Origin: Triglochin maritima
Lineage: Eukaryota; Streptophyta; Magnoliopsida; Alismatales; Juncaginaceae
DNA: 64,000 bases
Reading direction: 5' to 3'
NCBI GenBank assembly: GCA_963682175.1
Contig: OY821772.1
Coordinates: 52,226,925-52,290,924, forward strand
Made by a program: the position numbers and the translations under genes. Below, piece after piece: positions 1 through 12,145 of this stretch. Below the pieces are notes generated by a model, which was given only the letters and a program-made list of their open reading frames with translations, had not been told where the DNA came from and ran no database searches. The stretch's first letter is position 1. The number at the start of each line of letters is the position of its first letter.

Positions 1-136
1 AAATGTTCAACTCATGCGTCCGAAGAGAGATTTTTTGATATTTCCTTTTTTAGTAAAAAAACCAAAGGCTATAGCAGACGAATTTCTGTAAAAATCCTTA
101 GTTTTTAAAAATCACACTATTTTTTTGTTTTTTTAG

Positions 137-234
137 GCGTCTTATGACACGAATGGATATTATGCGACGAAAATGTTAAACAGATGCGTCTGATGACACG
201 AATGGATATTATACGACGAAAATGTTAAACAGAT
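137..234. repeat. 49-bp partial-monomer tandem duplication
   Basis: The segment from gcgtct through ttaaacagat occurs twice in a row: gcgtc starts at 137, 186 and 235, spacing 49 and 49. The monomer carrying it measures 219 bp (cacactat at 113 to cacactat at 332), exactly 170 plus 49. The two copies differ by single bases (ttatgacac and tatgcgacg in the first, tgatgacac and tatacgacg in the second). The breakpoints coincide with the two natural gcgtc motifs of the monomer, so misaligned recombination or slippage between them is the simple explanation. Confidence 0.9.
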
Positions 235-3234
235 GCGTCCGAAGAGAGATTTTTCGATATTTCCTTTTATAGCAAAAAAAACAAAGGCTATAACACACGA
301 ATTTCTGTAAAACTCCTTAGTTTTTAAAAATCACACTATTTTTTTTAGGCGTCTTATGACACGAATGGATATTATACGACGAAAATGTTAAACAGATGCG
401 TCCGAAAATATGTTTTTTTATATTTCTTTTTTTAGCAAAAAAACCAACGGCTATAACAAACAAATTTCTGTAAAAATCCTTAGTTTTGAGAAATGGCACT
501 ATTTCTTTGTTTTTTGCGGTGTCTGAAGACACGAATTGATATTATACGACGGAAATGTTAAACTCATTCGTCCCAAGAGAGATTTTTTGATATTTCTTTT
601 TTTGGGAAAAAACCCAAAGGGTATAGCACACTAATTTCGGAAAAACCCTCAGTTTTTAAAAATGACATTATTTCTTTGTTTTTTGAGGCGTCTGAAGACA
701 CGAATGGATATTATACGACGAAAATGTTCAACTCATGCGTCCAAGAGAGATTTTTTGATATTTCCTTTTTTAGTAAAAAAACCAAAAGCTATAACACACG
801 AATTTCTGTAAAAATCCTTAGTTTTCAAAAATGGCACTATTTCTTTGTTTCGTGCGGTGTCTGAAGACACGAATTGATATTATACGACGAAAATGTTAAA
901 CTCATTCGTCCCAAGAGAGATTTTTTGATATTTCCTTTTTTGGGAAAAAACCCAAAGGCTATAGCACACGAATTCCTGTAAAAACCCTAAGTTTTTAAAA
1001 ATGGCACTATTTCTTTGTTTTTTGCGGTGTCTGATGACAGGAATTGATATAATACGACGAAAATGTTAAACTCATGCGTCCGAAGAGAGATTTTTTGATA
1101 TTTCCCTTTTTAGTAAAAAAACCCAAAGACTAGTACACGAATTCCTGTAAAAACCCTCAGTTTTTAAAAATGGCACTATTTCTTTGTTTTTTGAGGCGTC
1201 TGATGACACGATTGGATATTATACGACGAAAATGTTAAACTGATGCGTCCGAAGATAGATTTTTTGATATTTCCTTTTTTAGTAAAAAAACCAAAGGCTA
1301 TAGCACACGAATTCCGGTAAAAACCCTTAGTATTTAAAAATGACACTATTTCTTTGTTTTTTAGGCGTCTGATGACACGAATGAATATTGTAGGACGAAA
1401 ATGTTAAACGGATGCTTCCGAAGAGAGATTTTTTGATATTTCATTTTTTAGTAAAAAAACCAAAGGCTATAACAACACGAATTTCGATAAAACCCCTCAT
1501 TTTTTTAAAATGGCACTATTTCTTTGTTTTTTGAGGCGTCTGATGACACGAATTGATATAATACGACGAAAACGTTAAACTCATGCGTCCAAAGAGAGAT
1601 TTTTTGATATTTCCTTTTTTAGTAAAAAACCCAAAGGCTATAGCAAACGAATTCCTGTAAAAACCCTCAGTTTTTAAGAATGGCACTATTTCTTTGTTTT
1701 TTGATGCGTCTGATGACACGATTGGATATTATACGACGAAAATGTTAAACTGATGCGTCCGAAGATAGATTTTTTGATATTTCCTTTTTTAGTAAAAAAG
1801 CAAAGGCTATAGCAGACGAATTCCGGTAAAAACCGTTAGTATTTAAAAATGACACTATTTCTTTGTTTTTTAGGCGTCTGATGACACGAATGAATTTTGT
1901 ACGACGAAAATGTTAAACGGATGCTTCCGAAGAGAGATTTTTTGATATTTCATTTTTTAGTAAACAAATTAGGCTATACCACACGCATTTTGATAAAACC
2001 CCTCATTTTTTTAAAATGACACTATTTCTTTGTTTTTTGCGGCGTCTGATGACACGAATTGATATTATACGACGAAAATGTTCAACTCATGCGTCCAAGA
2101 TAGATTTTTTGATATTTCCTTGTTTAGGAAAAAAACCCAAAGGCTATAGCGCACGAATTTCGGAAAACCCCTTAGTTTTTGAAAATGACACTATTTCTTT
2201 ATTTTTTTTGCGGCGTCTGAAGACACGAATGGATATTATACGACGAAAATGTTAAACTCATGCGTCCCAAGAGAGATTTTTTTATATTTCCTTTTTTAGG
2301 AAAAAACCGAAAGGCTATAACACACGAATTTCTGTAAAAATCCTTAGTTTTTAAAAATAACACTATTTCTTTGTTTTTTGCGGGTTCTGAAGACACAAAT
2401 TGATATTATACGACGAAAATGTTAAACTTATTCGTCCCAAGAGAGATTTTTTGATATTTCCTTTTTTAGGAAAAAGCAAATGCTATATAGCACACGAATT
2501 TCGGTAAAAACCCTTAGTTTTAAAAAAATGACACTATTTCTTTGTTTTTTGAGACGTCTGAAGACACGATTGGATATTATACGACGAAAATGTTAAACTC
2601 ATGCGTCCGAAGAGAGTTTTTTTGATGTTTCCTTTTTTAATAAAAAAAACCAAAGCCTATAGCACACGAATTCCTGTAAAAACCCTCAGTTTTTAAAAAT
2701 GGCACTATTTCTTTGTTTTTTGAGGCGTCTGATGACACGATTGGATATTATACGACGAAAATGTTAAACTGATGCGTCCGAAGATAGATTTTTTGATATT
2801 TCCTTTTTTAGTAAAAAACCAAATGCTATACCACACGAATTTCAAGAAAATCCCTCATTTTTTAAAAATGGCACTATTTCTTTGTTTTTTGAGGCGTCTG
2901 ATGACGAATTGATATAATACGACGAAAATATTAAACTCATGCGTCCGAAGAGAGATTTTTTGATATTTCCTTTTTTAATAAAAAAACAAAGGCTATAGCA
3001 CACGAATTCCTGTAAAAACCCTCAGTTTTTAAAAATGGCACTATTTCTTTGTTTTTTGAGGCGTCTGATGACACGAATTGATATAATACGACGAAAATGT
3101 TAAATGCATGCGTCCGAAGAGAGATTTTTTGATATTTCCTTTTTTAGTAAAATAACCTAAGGCTATAGCACACGAATTCCCGTAAAAACCATCAGTTTTT
3201 AAAAATGGCACTATTTCTTTTTTTTTGAGGCGTC

Positions 3235-4408
3235 TGATGACACGATTGGATATTATACGTCGAAAATGTTAAACTGATGCGTCCGAAGATAGATTTTTTC
3301 ATATTTCCTTTTTTAGTAAAAAAACCAAAGGCTATAGCACACGAATTCCGGTAAAAACCCTTAGTATTTAAAAATGACACTATTTCTTTTTTTTGGCGTA
3401 TGATCACACGAATGGATATTATACGACGAAAATGTTAAAAGGATGCGTCCGAAGGGAGATTTTTTGATATTTCCTTTTTTAGTAAAAAAACCAAAGTTTA
3501 TAACACACGAATTTTTGTAAAAATCCTTAGTTTTTAAAAATGGCACTATTTCTTTGTTTTTTGCGGTGTCTGAAGACACGAATTTATATTATACGAAGAA
3601 AATGTTAAACTCATTCGTCCCAAAAGAGATTTTTTGATATTTCCTTTTTTAGGAAAAAAAAAAAACGGTATAGCACACGAATTTCGGAAAAACCCCCAGT
3701 TTTTAAAAATGACACTATTTCTTTGTTTTTTGAGGCGTTTGATGACACGAATTGATATAATACGACGAAAATGTTCAACTCATGCGTCCGAAGAGAGATT
3801 TTTTGATATTTCCTTTTTTCGTAAAAAAATCAAAGACTATAGCACACGAATTCCGGTAGAAACCCTCAGTTTTTAAAAATGTCACTATTTCTTTTTTTAG
3901 GCGTCTGATGACACGAATGGATATTATACGACGAAAATGTTAAACAGATGCGTCCGAAAAGAGGTTTTTTGATATTTCTTTTTTTAGCAAAAAACCAACG
4001 GCTATAACAAACGAATTTCTGTAAAAATCCTTAGTTTTGAGAAATGGCACTATTTCTTTGTTTTTTGCGGTGTCTGAAGACACGAATTGATATTATAAGA
4101 CGAAAATGTTAAACTCATTCGTCCCAAGAGAGATTTTTTGATATTTCCTGTTTTGGGAAAAAACCCAAAGGCTATAGCACACGAATTCCTGTAAAAACCC
4201 TCAGTTTTTAAAAATGACACTATTTCTTTGTTTTTTGCGGTGTCTGATGACACGAATTGATATAATACGACGAAAATGTTAAACTAATGCGTCTGAAGAG
4301 AGATTTTTTGATATTTCCTTTTTTAGTAAAAAAACCTAAAGGGTATAGCACACGAATTCCTGTAAAAACCCTCATTTTTTAAAAATGGCACTATTTCTTT
4401 GTTTTTTG
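3235..4408. repeat. Diverged 12-monomer HOR, copy 1
   Basis: Aligns with 5227-6403 at an offset of about 1992-1994 bp (12 monomers averaging 166 bp). Shared variants include the tttggcgtatgatcacac/tttggcgtctgatcacac junction monomer, the agcaaaaaaccaa monomer with ctataacaaacg, and the gggaaaaaaccc monomer. Scattered substitutions and indels separate the copies, so this duplication is older than those further right. The edges are approximate. Confidence 0.75.
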
Positions 4409-4723
4409 AGGCGTGTATGACACGAATTGATATAATACGACGAAAATGTTAAACTCATGCGTCCAAAGAGAGTTTTTGATATTTCCTTTTTTAGTAAAAA
4501 AACTGAAAGGCTATAGCACACGAATTCCTGTAAAACCCCACATTTTTTTTAAATGACACTATTTCTTTGTTTTTTGTGGCGTCTGATGACACGAATTGAT
4601 ATTATACGACGAAAATGTTCAACTCATGCGTCCAAGAGAGATTTTTTGATATTTCCTTGTTTAGGAAAAAAACCCAAAGGCTATAGCGCACGAATTTCGG
4701 AAAACCCCTTAGTTTTTGAAAAT

Positions 4724-4859
4724 GACACTATTTCTTTATTTTTTGCGGCGTCTGAAGACACGAATGGATATTATACGACGAAAATGTTAAACACATGCGT
4801 CCCAAGAGAGATTTTTTTATATTTCCTTTTTAGGAAAAAAACCCTCACTTTTTAAAAAT
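4724..4859. repeat. Shortened monomer (136 bp)
   Basis: The interval from the gacactattt lead at 4724 to the next lead at 4860 is 136 bp instead of about 170. The sequence runs from taggaaaaaa straight into accctcac, so roughly 34 bp holding ccaaaggctatagcacacg is missing. The breakpoints fall in A-runs flanking the lost segment, which suggests slippage between short A-tracts. Confidence 0.85.
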
Positions 4860-5226
4860 AACATTATTTCTTTGTTTTTTGAGGCGTCTGAAGACACGAA
4901 TGGATATTATACGACGAAAATGTTCAACTCATGCGTCCAAGAGAGATTTTTTGATATTTCCTTTTTTAGTAAAAAACCAAAGGCTATAACACACGAATTT
5001 CTGTAAAAATCCTTAGTTTTTAAAAATGGCACTATTTCTTTGTTTCGTGCGGTGTCTGAAGACACGAATTGATATTATACGACGAAAATGTTAAACTCAT
5101 GCGTCCGAAGAGAGATTTTTTGATATTTCCTTTTTTAGTAAAAAAACTGAAATGCTATAGCACACGAATTCCTGTAAAAACCCTCATTTTTTAAAAATGG
5201 CACTATTTCTTTGTTTTTTGAGGCGT

Positions 5227-6403
5227 CTGGTGACACGATTGGATATAATACGACGAAAATGTTAAACTGATGCGTCCGAAGATAGATTTTTTGATATTTC
5301 CTTTTTTAGTAAAAAAACCAAAGGCTATAGCACACGAATTCCGGTAAAAACCCTTAGTATTTAAAAATGATACTATTTCTTTTTTTTTGGCGTCTGATCA
5401 CACGAATGGATATTATACGACGAAAATGTTAAAAGGATGCGTCCGAAGGGAGATTTTTTGATATTTCCTTTTTTAGTAAAAAAACCAAAGGTTATAACAC
5501 ACGAATTTCTGTAAAAATCCTTAGTTTTTAAAAATGGCACTATTTCTTTGTTTTTTGCGGTGTCTGAAGACACAAATTTATATTATACGAAGAAAATGTT
5601 AAACTCATTCGTCCCAAAAGAGATTTTTTGATATTTCCTTTTTTAGGAAAAAAACAAAACGGTATAGCACACGAATTTCGGAAAAACCCCCAGTTTTTAA
5701 AAATGACACTATTTCTTTGTTTTTTGAGGCGTTTGATGACACGAATTGATATAATACGACGAAAATGTTCAACTCATGCGTCCGAAGAGAGATTTTTTGA
5801 TATTTCCTTTTTTAGTAAAAAAATCAAAGACTATAGCACACGAATTCCGGTAGAAACCCTCAGTTTTTAAAAATGTCACTATTTCTTTTTTTAGGCGTCT
5901 GATGACACGAATGGATATTATACGACGAAAATGTTAAAGGTATGCGTCCGAAAGGAGATTTTTTGATATTACCTTTTTTAGCAAAAAACCAAAGGCTATA
6001 ACAAACGAATTTCTGTAAAAATCCTTAGTTTTTAAAAATGACACTATTTCTTTGTTTTTTGCGGTGTCTGAAGACACGAATTGATATTATACGACGAAAA
6101 TGTTAAACTCATTCCTCCCAAGAGAGATTTTTTGATATTTCCTTTTTTGGGAAAAAACCCAAAGGCTATAGCACACGAATTCCTGTAAAAACCCTCAGTT
6201 TTTAAAAATGGCACTATTTCTTTGTTTTTTGCGGTGTCTGATGACACGAATTGATATAATACGACGAAAATGTTAAACTAATGCGTCCGAAGAGAGATTT
6301 TTTGATATTTCCTTTTTTAGTAGAAAAACCCAAAGGATATAGTACACGAATTCCAGTAAAAACCCTCAGTTTTTAAAAATGGCACTATTTCTTTGTTTTT
6401 TGA
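5227..6403. repeat. Diverged 12-monomer HOR, copy 2
   Basis: Second member of the 1994-bp pair, in the same orientation. Similarity fades on the left before the monomer with gtgacacgattgg and on the right after the monomer with agtagaaaaacccaaagg. Copy 1 has a ggttttttgatatttctt segment near 3963 where this copy has a different lead, so one copy has been patched by another monomer. Boundaries were judged by eye. Confidence 0.72.
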
Positions 6404-7755
6404 GGCGTCTGATGACACGATTGGATATTATACGACGAAAATGTTTGACTGATGCGTCCGAAGATAGATTTTTTGATATTTCCTTTTTTAGTAAAAAAAC
6501 CAAAGGCTATAGCACACGAATTCCGGTAAAAACCCTTAATTTTTTAAAAATGACACTATTTCTTTGTTTTTTGCGGTGTGTGAAGACACGAATTGATATT
6601 ATACGACGAAAATGTTAAACTCATTAGTCCGAAGAGAGATTTTTTGAAATTTCCTTTTTTGGGAAAAAACCGAAAGGGTATAAATTCCTGTAAAAACCCT
6701 CAGTTTTTAAAAATGACACTATTTCTTTGTTTTTTGAGGCGTGTATGACATGAATTGATATAATACGACGAAAATGTTAAACTCATGCGTCCGAAGAGAG
6801 ATTTTTTGATATTTCCTTTTTTAGTAAAAAAACTGAAAGGCTATAGCACACGAATTCCTGTAAAAACCCTCATTTCTTAAAAATGGCACTATTTCTTTGT
6901 TTTTTGAGGCGTGTATGACACGAATTGATATAATACGACGAAAATGTTAAACTCATGCGTCCGAAAAGAGATTTTTTGATATTTCCTTTTATAGTAAAAA
7001 AACCCAAAGGCTATAGCGCACGAATTTCAAAAAACCCCTTAGTTTTTGAAAATGACACTATTTCTTTATTTTTTGCGGCGTCTGAAGACACGAATGGATA
7101 TTATACGACGAAAATGTTAAACTCATGCGTCCCAAGAGAGATTTTTTTATATTTCCTTTTTTAGGAGAAAACCGAAAGGCTATAACACACGAATTTCTGT
7201 AAAATTCCTTAGTTTTTAAAAATGACACTATTTCTTTGTTTTTTGCGGTGTCTGAAGACACGAATTGATATTATACGACGAAAATGTTAAACTCATTCGT
7301 CCCAAGAGAGATTTTTTGATATTTCCTTTTTTGGGAAAAACCCCAAAGGGTATAGCACACGAATTCCTGTAAAAACCCTCAGTTTTTAAAATGACACTAT
7401 TTCTTTTTTTTGAGGCGTCTGATGACACGAATTGATATAATACGACGAAAATGTTAAACGCATGCGTCCGAAGAGAGATTTTTTGATATTTCCTTTTTTA
7501 GTAAAAAAAACCAAAGGCTATAGCACACGAATGCCTGTAAAAACCATCAGTTTTTAAAAATGGCACTATTTCTTTTTTTTGAGGCGTCTGATGACACGAT
7601 TGGATATTATACGACGAAAATGTTAAACTGATTCGTCCGAAGATAGATTTTTTGATATTTCCTTTTTTAGTAAAAAAACCAAAGGCTATAGCACACGAAT
7701 TCCGGTAAAAACTCTTAGTATTTAAAAATGACACTATTTCTTTTTTTTTGGCGTT

Positions 7756-10700
7756 TGATCACACGAATGGATATTATATGACGAAAATGTTAAATGGATG
7801 CGTCCGAAGAGAGATTTTTTGATATTTCCTTTTTTAGTAAAAAAACCAAAGGATATAACACACGAATTTCTGTAAAAACCCTCAGTATTTAAAAATGACA
7901 CTATTTCTTTATTTTTTGAGGCGTCTGATGACACGATTGGATATTATACGACGAAAATGTTAAACTCATGCGTCCGAAGGGAGATTTTTTGATATTTCTT
8001 TTTTAGTAAAAAAACCAAAGGCTATAACACACGAATTTCTCTAAAAATCGTTAGTTTTTAAAAATGGCACTATTTTTTTGTATATTGAGGCGTCTGATGA
8101 CACGATTGGATATAATACGATGAAAATGTTAAACTCATGCGTCCGAAGAGAGTTTTTTTGATATTTCCTTTTTAATAAAAATACAAAGGCTATAGCACAC
8201 GAATTCCTGTAAAAAACCTCATTTTTTAAAAATGGCACTATTTCTTTGTTTTTTGAGGCGTCTGATGACACGATTGGATATTATACGACGAAATGTTAAA
8301 CTGATGCTTCCGAAAAGAGATTTTTTGATATTTCCTTTTTTAGTAAAAAAAAACCAAATGCTATATCACACGAATTTCGATAAAAACCCCTAGTTTTAAA
8401 AAATTGCACTATTTCTTTTTTTTGAGTCGTCTGATGACACGATTGGATATTATACGACGAAAATGTTAAACTGATGCGTCCGAAGATAGATTTTTTGATA
8501 TTTCCTTTTTTAGTAAAAAAACCAAAGGCTATAGCACACGAATTCCTGTAAAAACCCTTAGTATTTAAAAATGACACTATTTCTTTTTTTTTTTGGCGTC
8601 TGATCACACGAATGGATATTATACGACGAAAATGTTAAAAGGATGCGTCCGAAGGGAGATTTTTTGATATTTCCTTTTTTAGTAAAAAAACCAAAGGCTA
8701 TACCACACGAATTTCGATAAAACCCCTCATTTTTTAAAAATGGCACTATTTCTTTGTTTTTTGAGGCGTCTGATGACACGAATTGATATAATACGACGAA
8801 AATGTTAAACTCATGCGTCCGAAGAGAGATTTTTTGATATTTCATTTTTTAATAAAAAAAACCAAAGACTATAGCACACGAATTCCTGTAAAAACCCTTA
8901 GTTTTTAAAAATGGTACTATTTCATTGTTTTTTGGGGCGTCTGATGACACGAATTGATATAATACGACGAAAATGTTAAACGCATGCGTCCAAAGAGAGA
9001 TTTTTTGATATTTCCTTTTTTAGTAAAAAAACCAAAGGCTATAGCACACGAATTCGTGTAAAAACCATCAGTTTTTAAAAATGGCACTATTTCTTTTTTT
9101 TAGGCGTCTGATGACACGATTGGATATTATACGACGAAAATGTTAAACTGATGCGTCCGAAGATAGATTTTTTGATATTTCCTTTTTTAGTAAAAAAACC
9201 AAAGGATATAGCACACGAATTCCGGTAAAAACCCTTAGTATTTAAAAATGACACTATTTTTTTTTTTGGCGTCTGATCACACGAATGGATATTATACGAC
9301 GAAAATGTTAAAAGGATGCGTCCGAAGGGAGATTTTTTGATATTTCCTTTTTTAGTAAAAAAACCAAAGGCTATACCACACGAATTTATGTAAAAATCCT
9401 TAGTTTTTAAAAATGGCACTATTTCTTTGTTTATTGAGGCGTCTGATGACACGATTGGATATTATACGACAAAAATGTTAAACTCATGCGTCCGAAGGGA
9501 GATTTTTTGACATTTCCTTTTTAGTAAAAAAACCAAAGGCAATAACACAAGAATTTTTGTAAAAATCCTTAGTTTTTAAAAATGGCACTATTTTTTTGTT
9601 TATTGAGGCGTCTGATGACACGATTGGATATAATACGATGAAAATGTTAAACTCATGCGTCCGAAGAGAGATTTTTTGATATTTCCTTTTTAAAAAAAAA
9701 AACCAAAGGCTATAGCACACGAATTCCTGTAAAAACCCTTAGTTTTTAAAAATGGCACTATTTCTTTGTTTTTTGAGGCGTCTGATGACACGAATTGATA
9801 TAATACGACGAAAATGTTAAACGCATGCGTCCGAAGAGAGATTTTTTGATATTTCCTTTTTTAGTAAAAAAACCAAAGGCTATAGCACACGAATTCCTGT
9901 AAAAACCATCAGTTTTTAATAATGTCACTATTTCTTTTTTTTTGAGGCGTCTGATGACTCGATTGGATATTATACGACGAAAATGTTAAACTGATGCGTC
10001 CGAAGATAGATTTTTTGATATTTCCTTTTTTAGTAAAAAAACCAAAGGCTATAGCACACGAATTCCGGTAAAAACCCTTAGTATTTAAAAATGACACTAT
10101 TTTTTTTTGGCGTCTGATCACACGAATGGATATTATACGACGAAAATGTTAAAAGGATGCGTCCGAAGGGAGATTTTTTGATATTTCCTTTTTTAGTAAA
10201 AAAACCAAAGGCTATACCACACGAATTTATGTAAAAATCCTTAGTTTTTAAAAATGGCACTATTTCTTTGTTTATTGAGGCGTCTGATGACACGATTGGA
10301 TATTATACGACAAAAATGTTAAACTCATGCGTCCGAAGGGAGATTTTCTGATATTTCCTTTTTAGTAAAAAAACCAAATGCTATAACACACGAATTTCTG
10401 TAAAAATCCTTAGTTTTTAAAAATGGCACTATTTTTTGTTTATTGAGGCGTCTGATGACACGATTGGATATAATACGATGAAAATGTTAAACTCATGCGT
10501 CCGAAGAGAGTTTTTTTTTATATTTCATTTTTTAGTAAAAAAAACCAAAGGCTATACCACAAGAATTCGATAAAACCCCTCATTTTTAAAAATGGCACTA
10601 TTTCTTTATTTTTTGAGGCGTCTGATGACACGAATTGATATAATACGACGAAAATGTTAAATGGATGCGTCTGAAGAGAGATTTTTTGATATTTCTTTTT

Positions 10701-12145
10701 TTAGTAAAAAAAAGCAAAGGCTATAGCACACGAATTTCTGTAAAAACCCTCAGTTTTTAAAAATAGCACTATTTCTTTGTTTTTTGAGGCGTCTGATGAC
10801 ACGATTGGATATTATACGACGAAAATGTTAAACTGATGCGTCCGAAGATAAATTTTTTGATATTTCCTTTTTTAGTAAAAAAAACCAAAGGCTATAGCAC
10901 ACGAATTCCGGTAAAAACTCTTACTATTTAAAAATGGCACTATTTCTTTGTTTTTTGAGGCGTCTGATGACACGAATTGATATAATACGACGAAAATGTT
11001 AAACGCATGCGTCCGAAGAGAGATTTTTTGATATTTCCTTTTTTAGTAAAAAAACCAAAGGCTATAGCAAACGAATTCCAGTAAAAACTATCAGTTTTTA
11101 AAAATGGCACTATTTCTTTTTTTTTGAGGCGTCTGATGACACGATTGGATATTATATGACGAAAATGTTAAACTGATGCGTCCGAAGATAGATTCTTTGA
11201 TATTTCCTTTTTTAGTAAAAAAACCAAAGGCTATAGCACACGAATTCCGGTAAAAACCCTTAGTATTTAAAAATGACACTATTTCTTTTTTTTGGCGTCT
11301 GATCACACGAATGGATATTATACGACGAAAATGTTAAAAGGATGCGTCCGAAGGGAGATTTTTTGATATTTCCTTTTTTCGTAAAAAAACCAAAGGCTAT
11401 ATATACCACACGAATTTATGTAAAAATCCTTAGTTTTTAAAAATGGCACTATTTCTTTGTTTATTGAGGCGTCTGATGACACGATTGGATATTATACGAC
11501 AAAAATGTTAAACTCATGCGTCCGAAGGGAGATTTTTTGATATTTCGTTTTTAGTAAAAAACCCAAAGGCTATAACACACGAATTTTTGTAAAATCCTTA
11601 GTTTTTAAAAATGGCACTATTTTTTTGTTTATTGAGGCGTCTGATGACACGATTGGATATAATACGATGAAAATGTTAAACTCATGCGTCCGAAGAGAGA
11701 TTTTTTGATATTTCCTTTTTAATAACAAAAACCAAAGGCTATAGCACACGAATTCCTGTAAAAACCCTTAGTTTTTAAAAATGGCACTATTTCTTTGTTT
11801 TTTGAGGCGTCTGATGACACGAATAGATATAATACGACGAAAATGTTAAACGCATGCGTCCGAAGAGATTTTTTGATATTTCCTTTTTTAGTAAAAAAAC
11901 CAAAGGCTATAGCACACGAATTCCTATAAAAACCATCAGTTTTTAAAAATGGCACTATTTCTTTTTTTTTGAGGCGTCTGATGACACGATTGGATATTAT
12001 ACGACGAAAATGTTAAACTGATGCGTCCGAAGATAGTTATTTTGATATTTCCTTTTTTAGTAAAAAAACCAAAGGCTATAGCACACGAATTCCGGTAAAA
12101 ACCCTTAGTATTTAAAAATGACACTATTTCTTTTTTTTTGGCGTC
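7756..12145. repeat. 4390-bp HOR unit, copy 1
   Basis: About 26 monomers averaging 168.8 bp. Every line I compared with the next 4390 bp matched without a difference, including rare variants such as tgtatattgagg near 8080, the aaaatacaaagg monomer near 8180 and ctatatataccac near 11398. The left limit is set by a difference at 7755 (gcgtttg here, gcgtctg at the equivalent 12145). Sub-structure: the tgtttattgagg lead followed by tacgacaaaaatg recurs near 9429, 10270 and 11459, at 5- and 7-monomer spacing. No gene. Confidence 0.92.

Larger units (their letters stand above)
1..7755. repeat. Heterogeneous left block of the satellite
   Basis: Monomers here differ from one another more than elsewhere: gcggtgtctgaag types, gaggcgtctgatg types and types with gggaaaaaaccc or aggaaaaaa instead of agtaaaaaa are interspersed. 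Longer-range repeats are visible but diverged: a 1994-bp period near 3.2-6.4 kb, and a gcgcacgaattt variant at 2149, 4686 and 7016 (spacings 2537 and 2330). No near-identical long duplication was found. I read it as older satellite that recent homogenisation has not reached. It contains no gene. Confidence 0.85.

Noticed and set aside
857..870. gtgtctgaagacac dyad followed by T-rich DNA as a possible bacterial-type terminator
   Set aside because: It recurs in dozens of monomers, has no upstream gene and the stem is very short. It is a repeat feature.
9087..9452. Longest open frame (121 codons), present again at 13477-13842
   Set aside because: It spans two monomers only because indels happen to keep frame; the second copy exists because the whole 4390-bp unit is duplicated. 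No domain or signal is recognisable.
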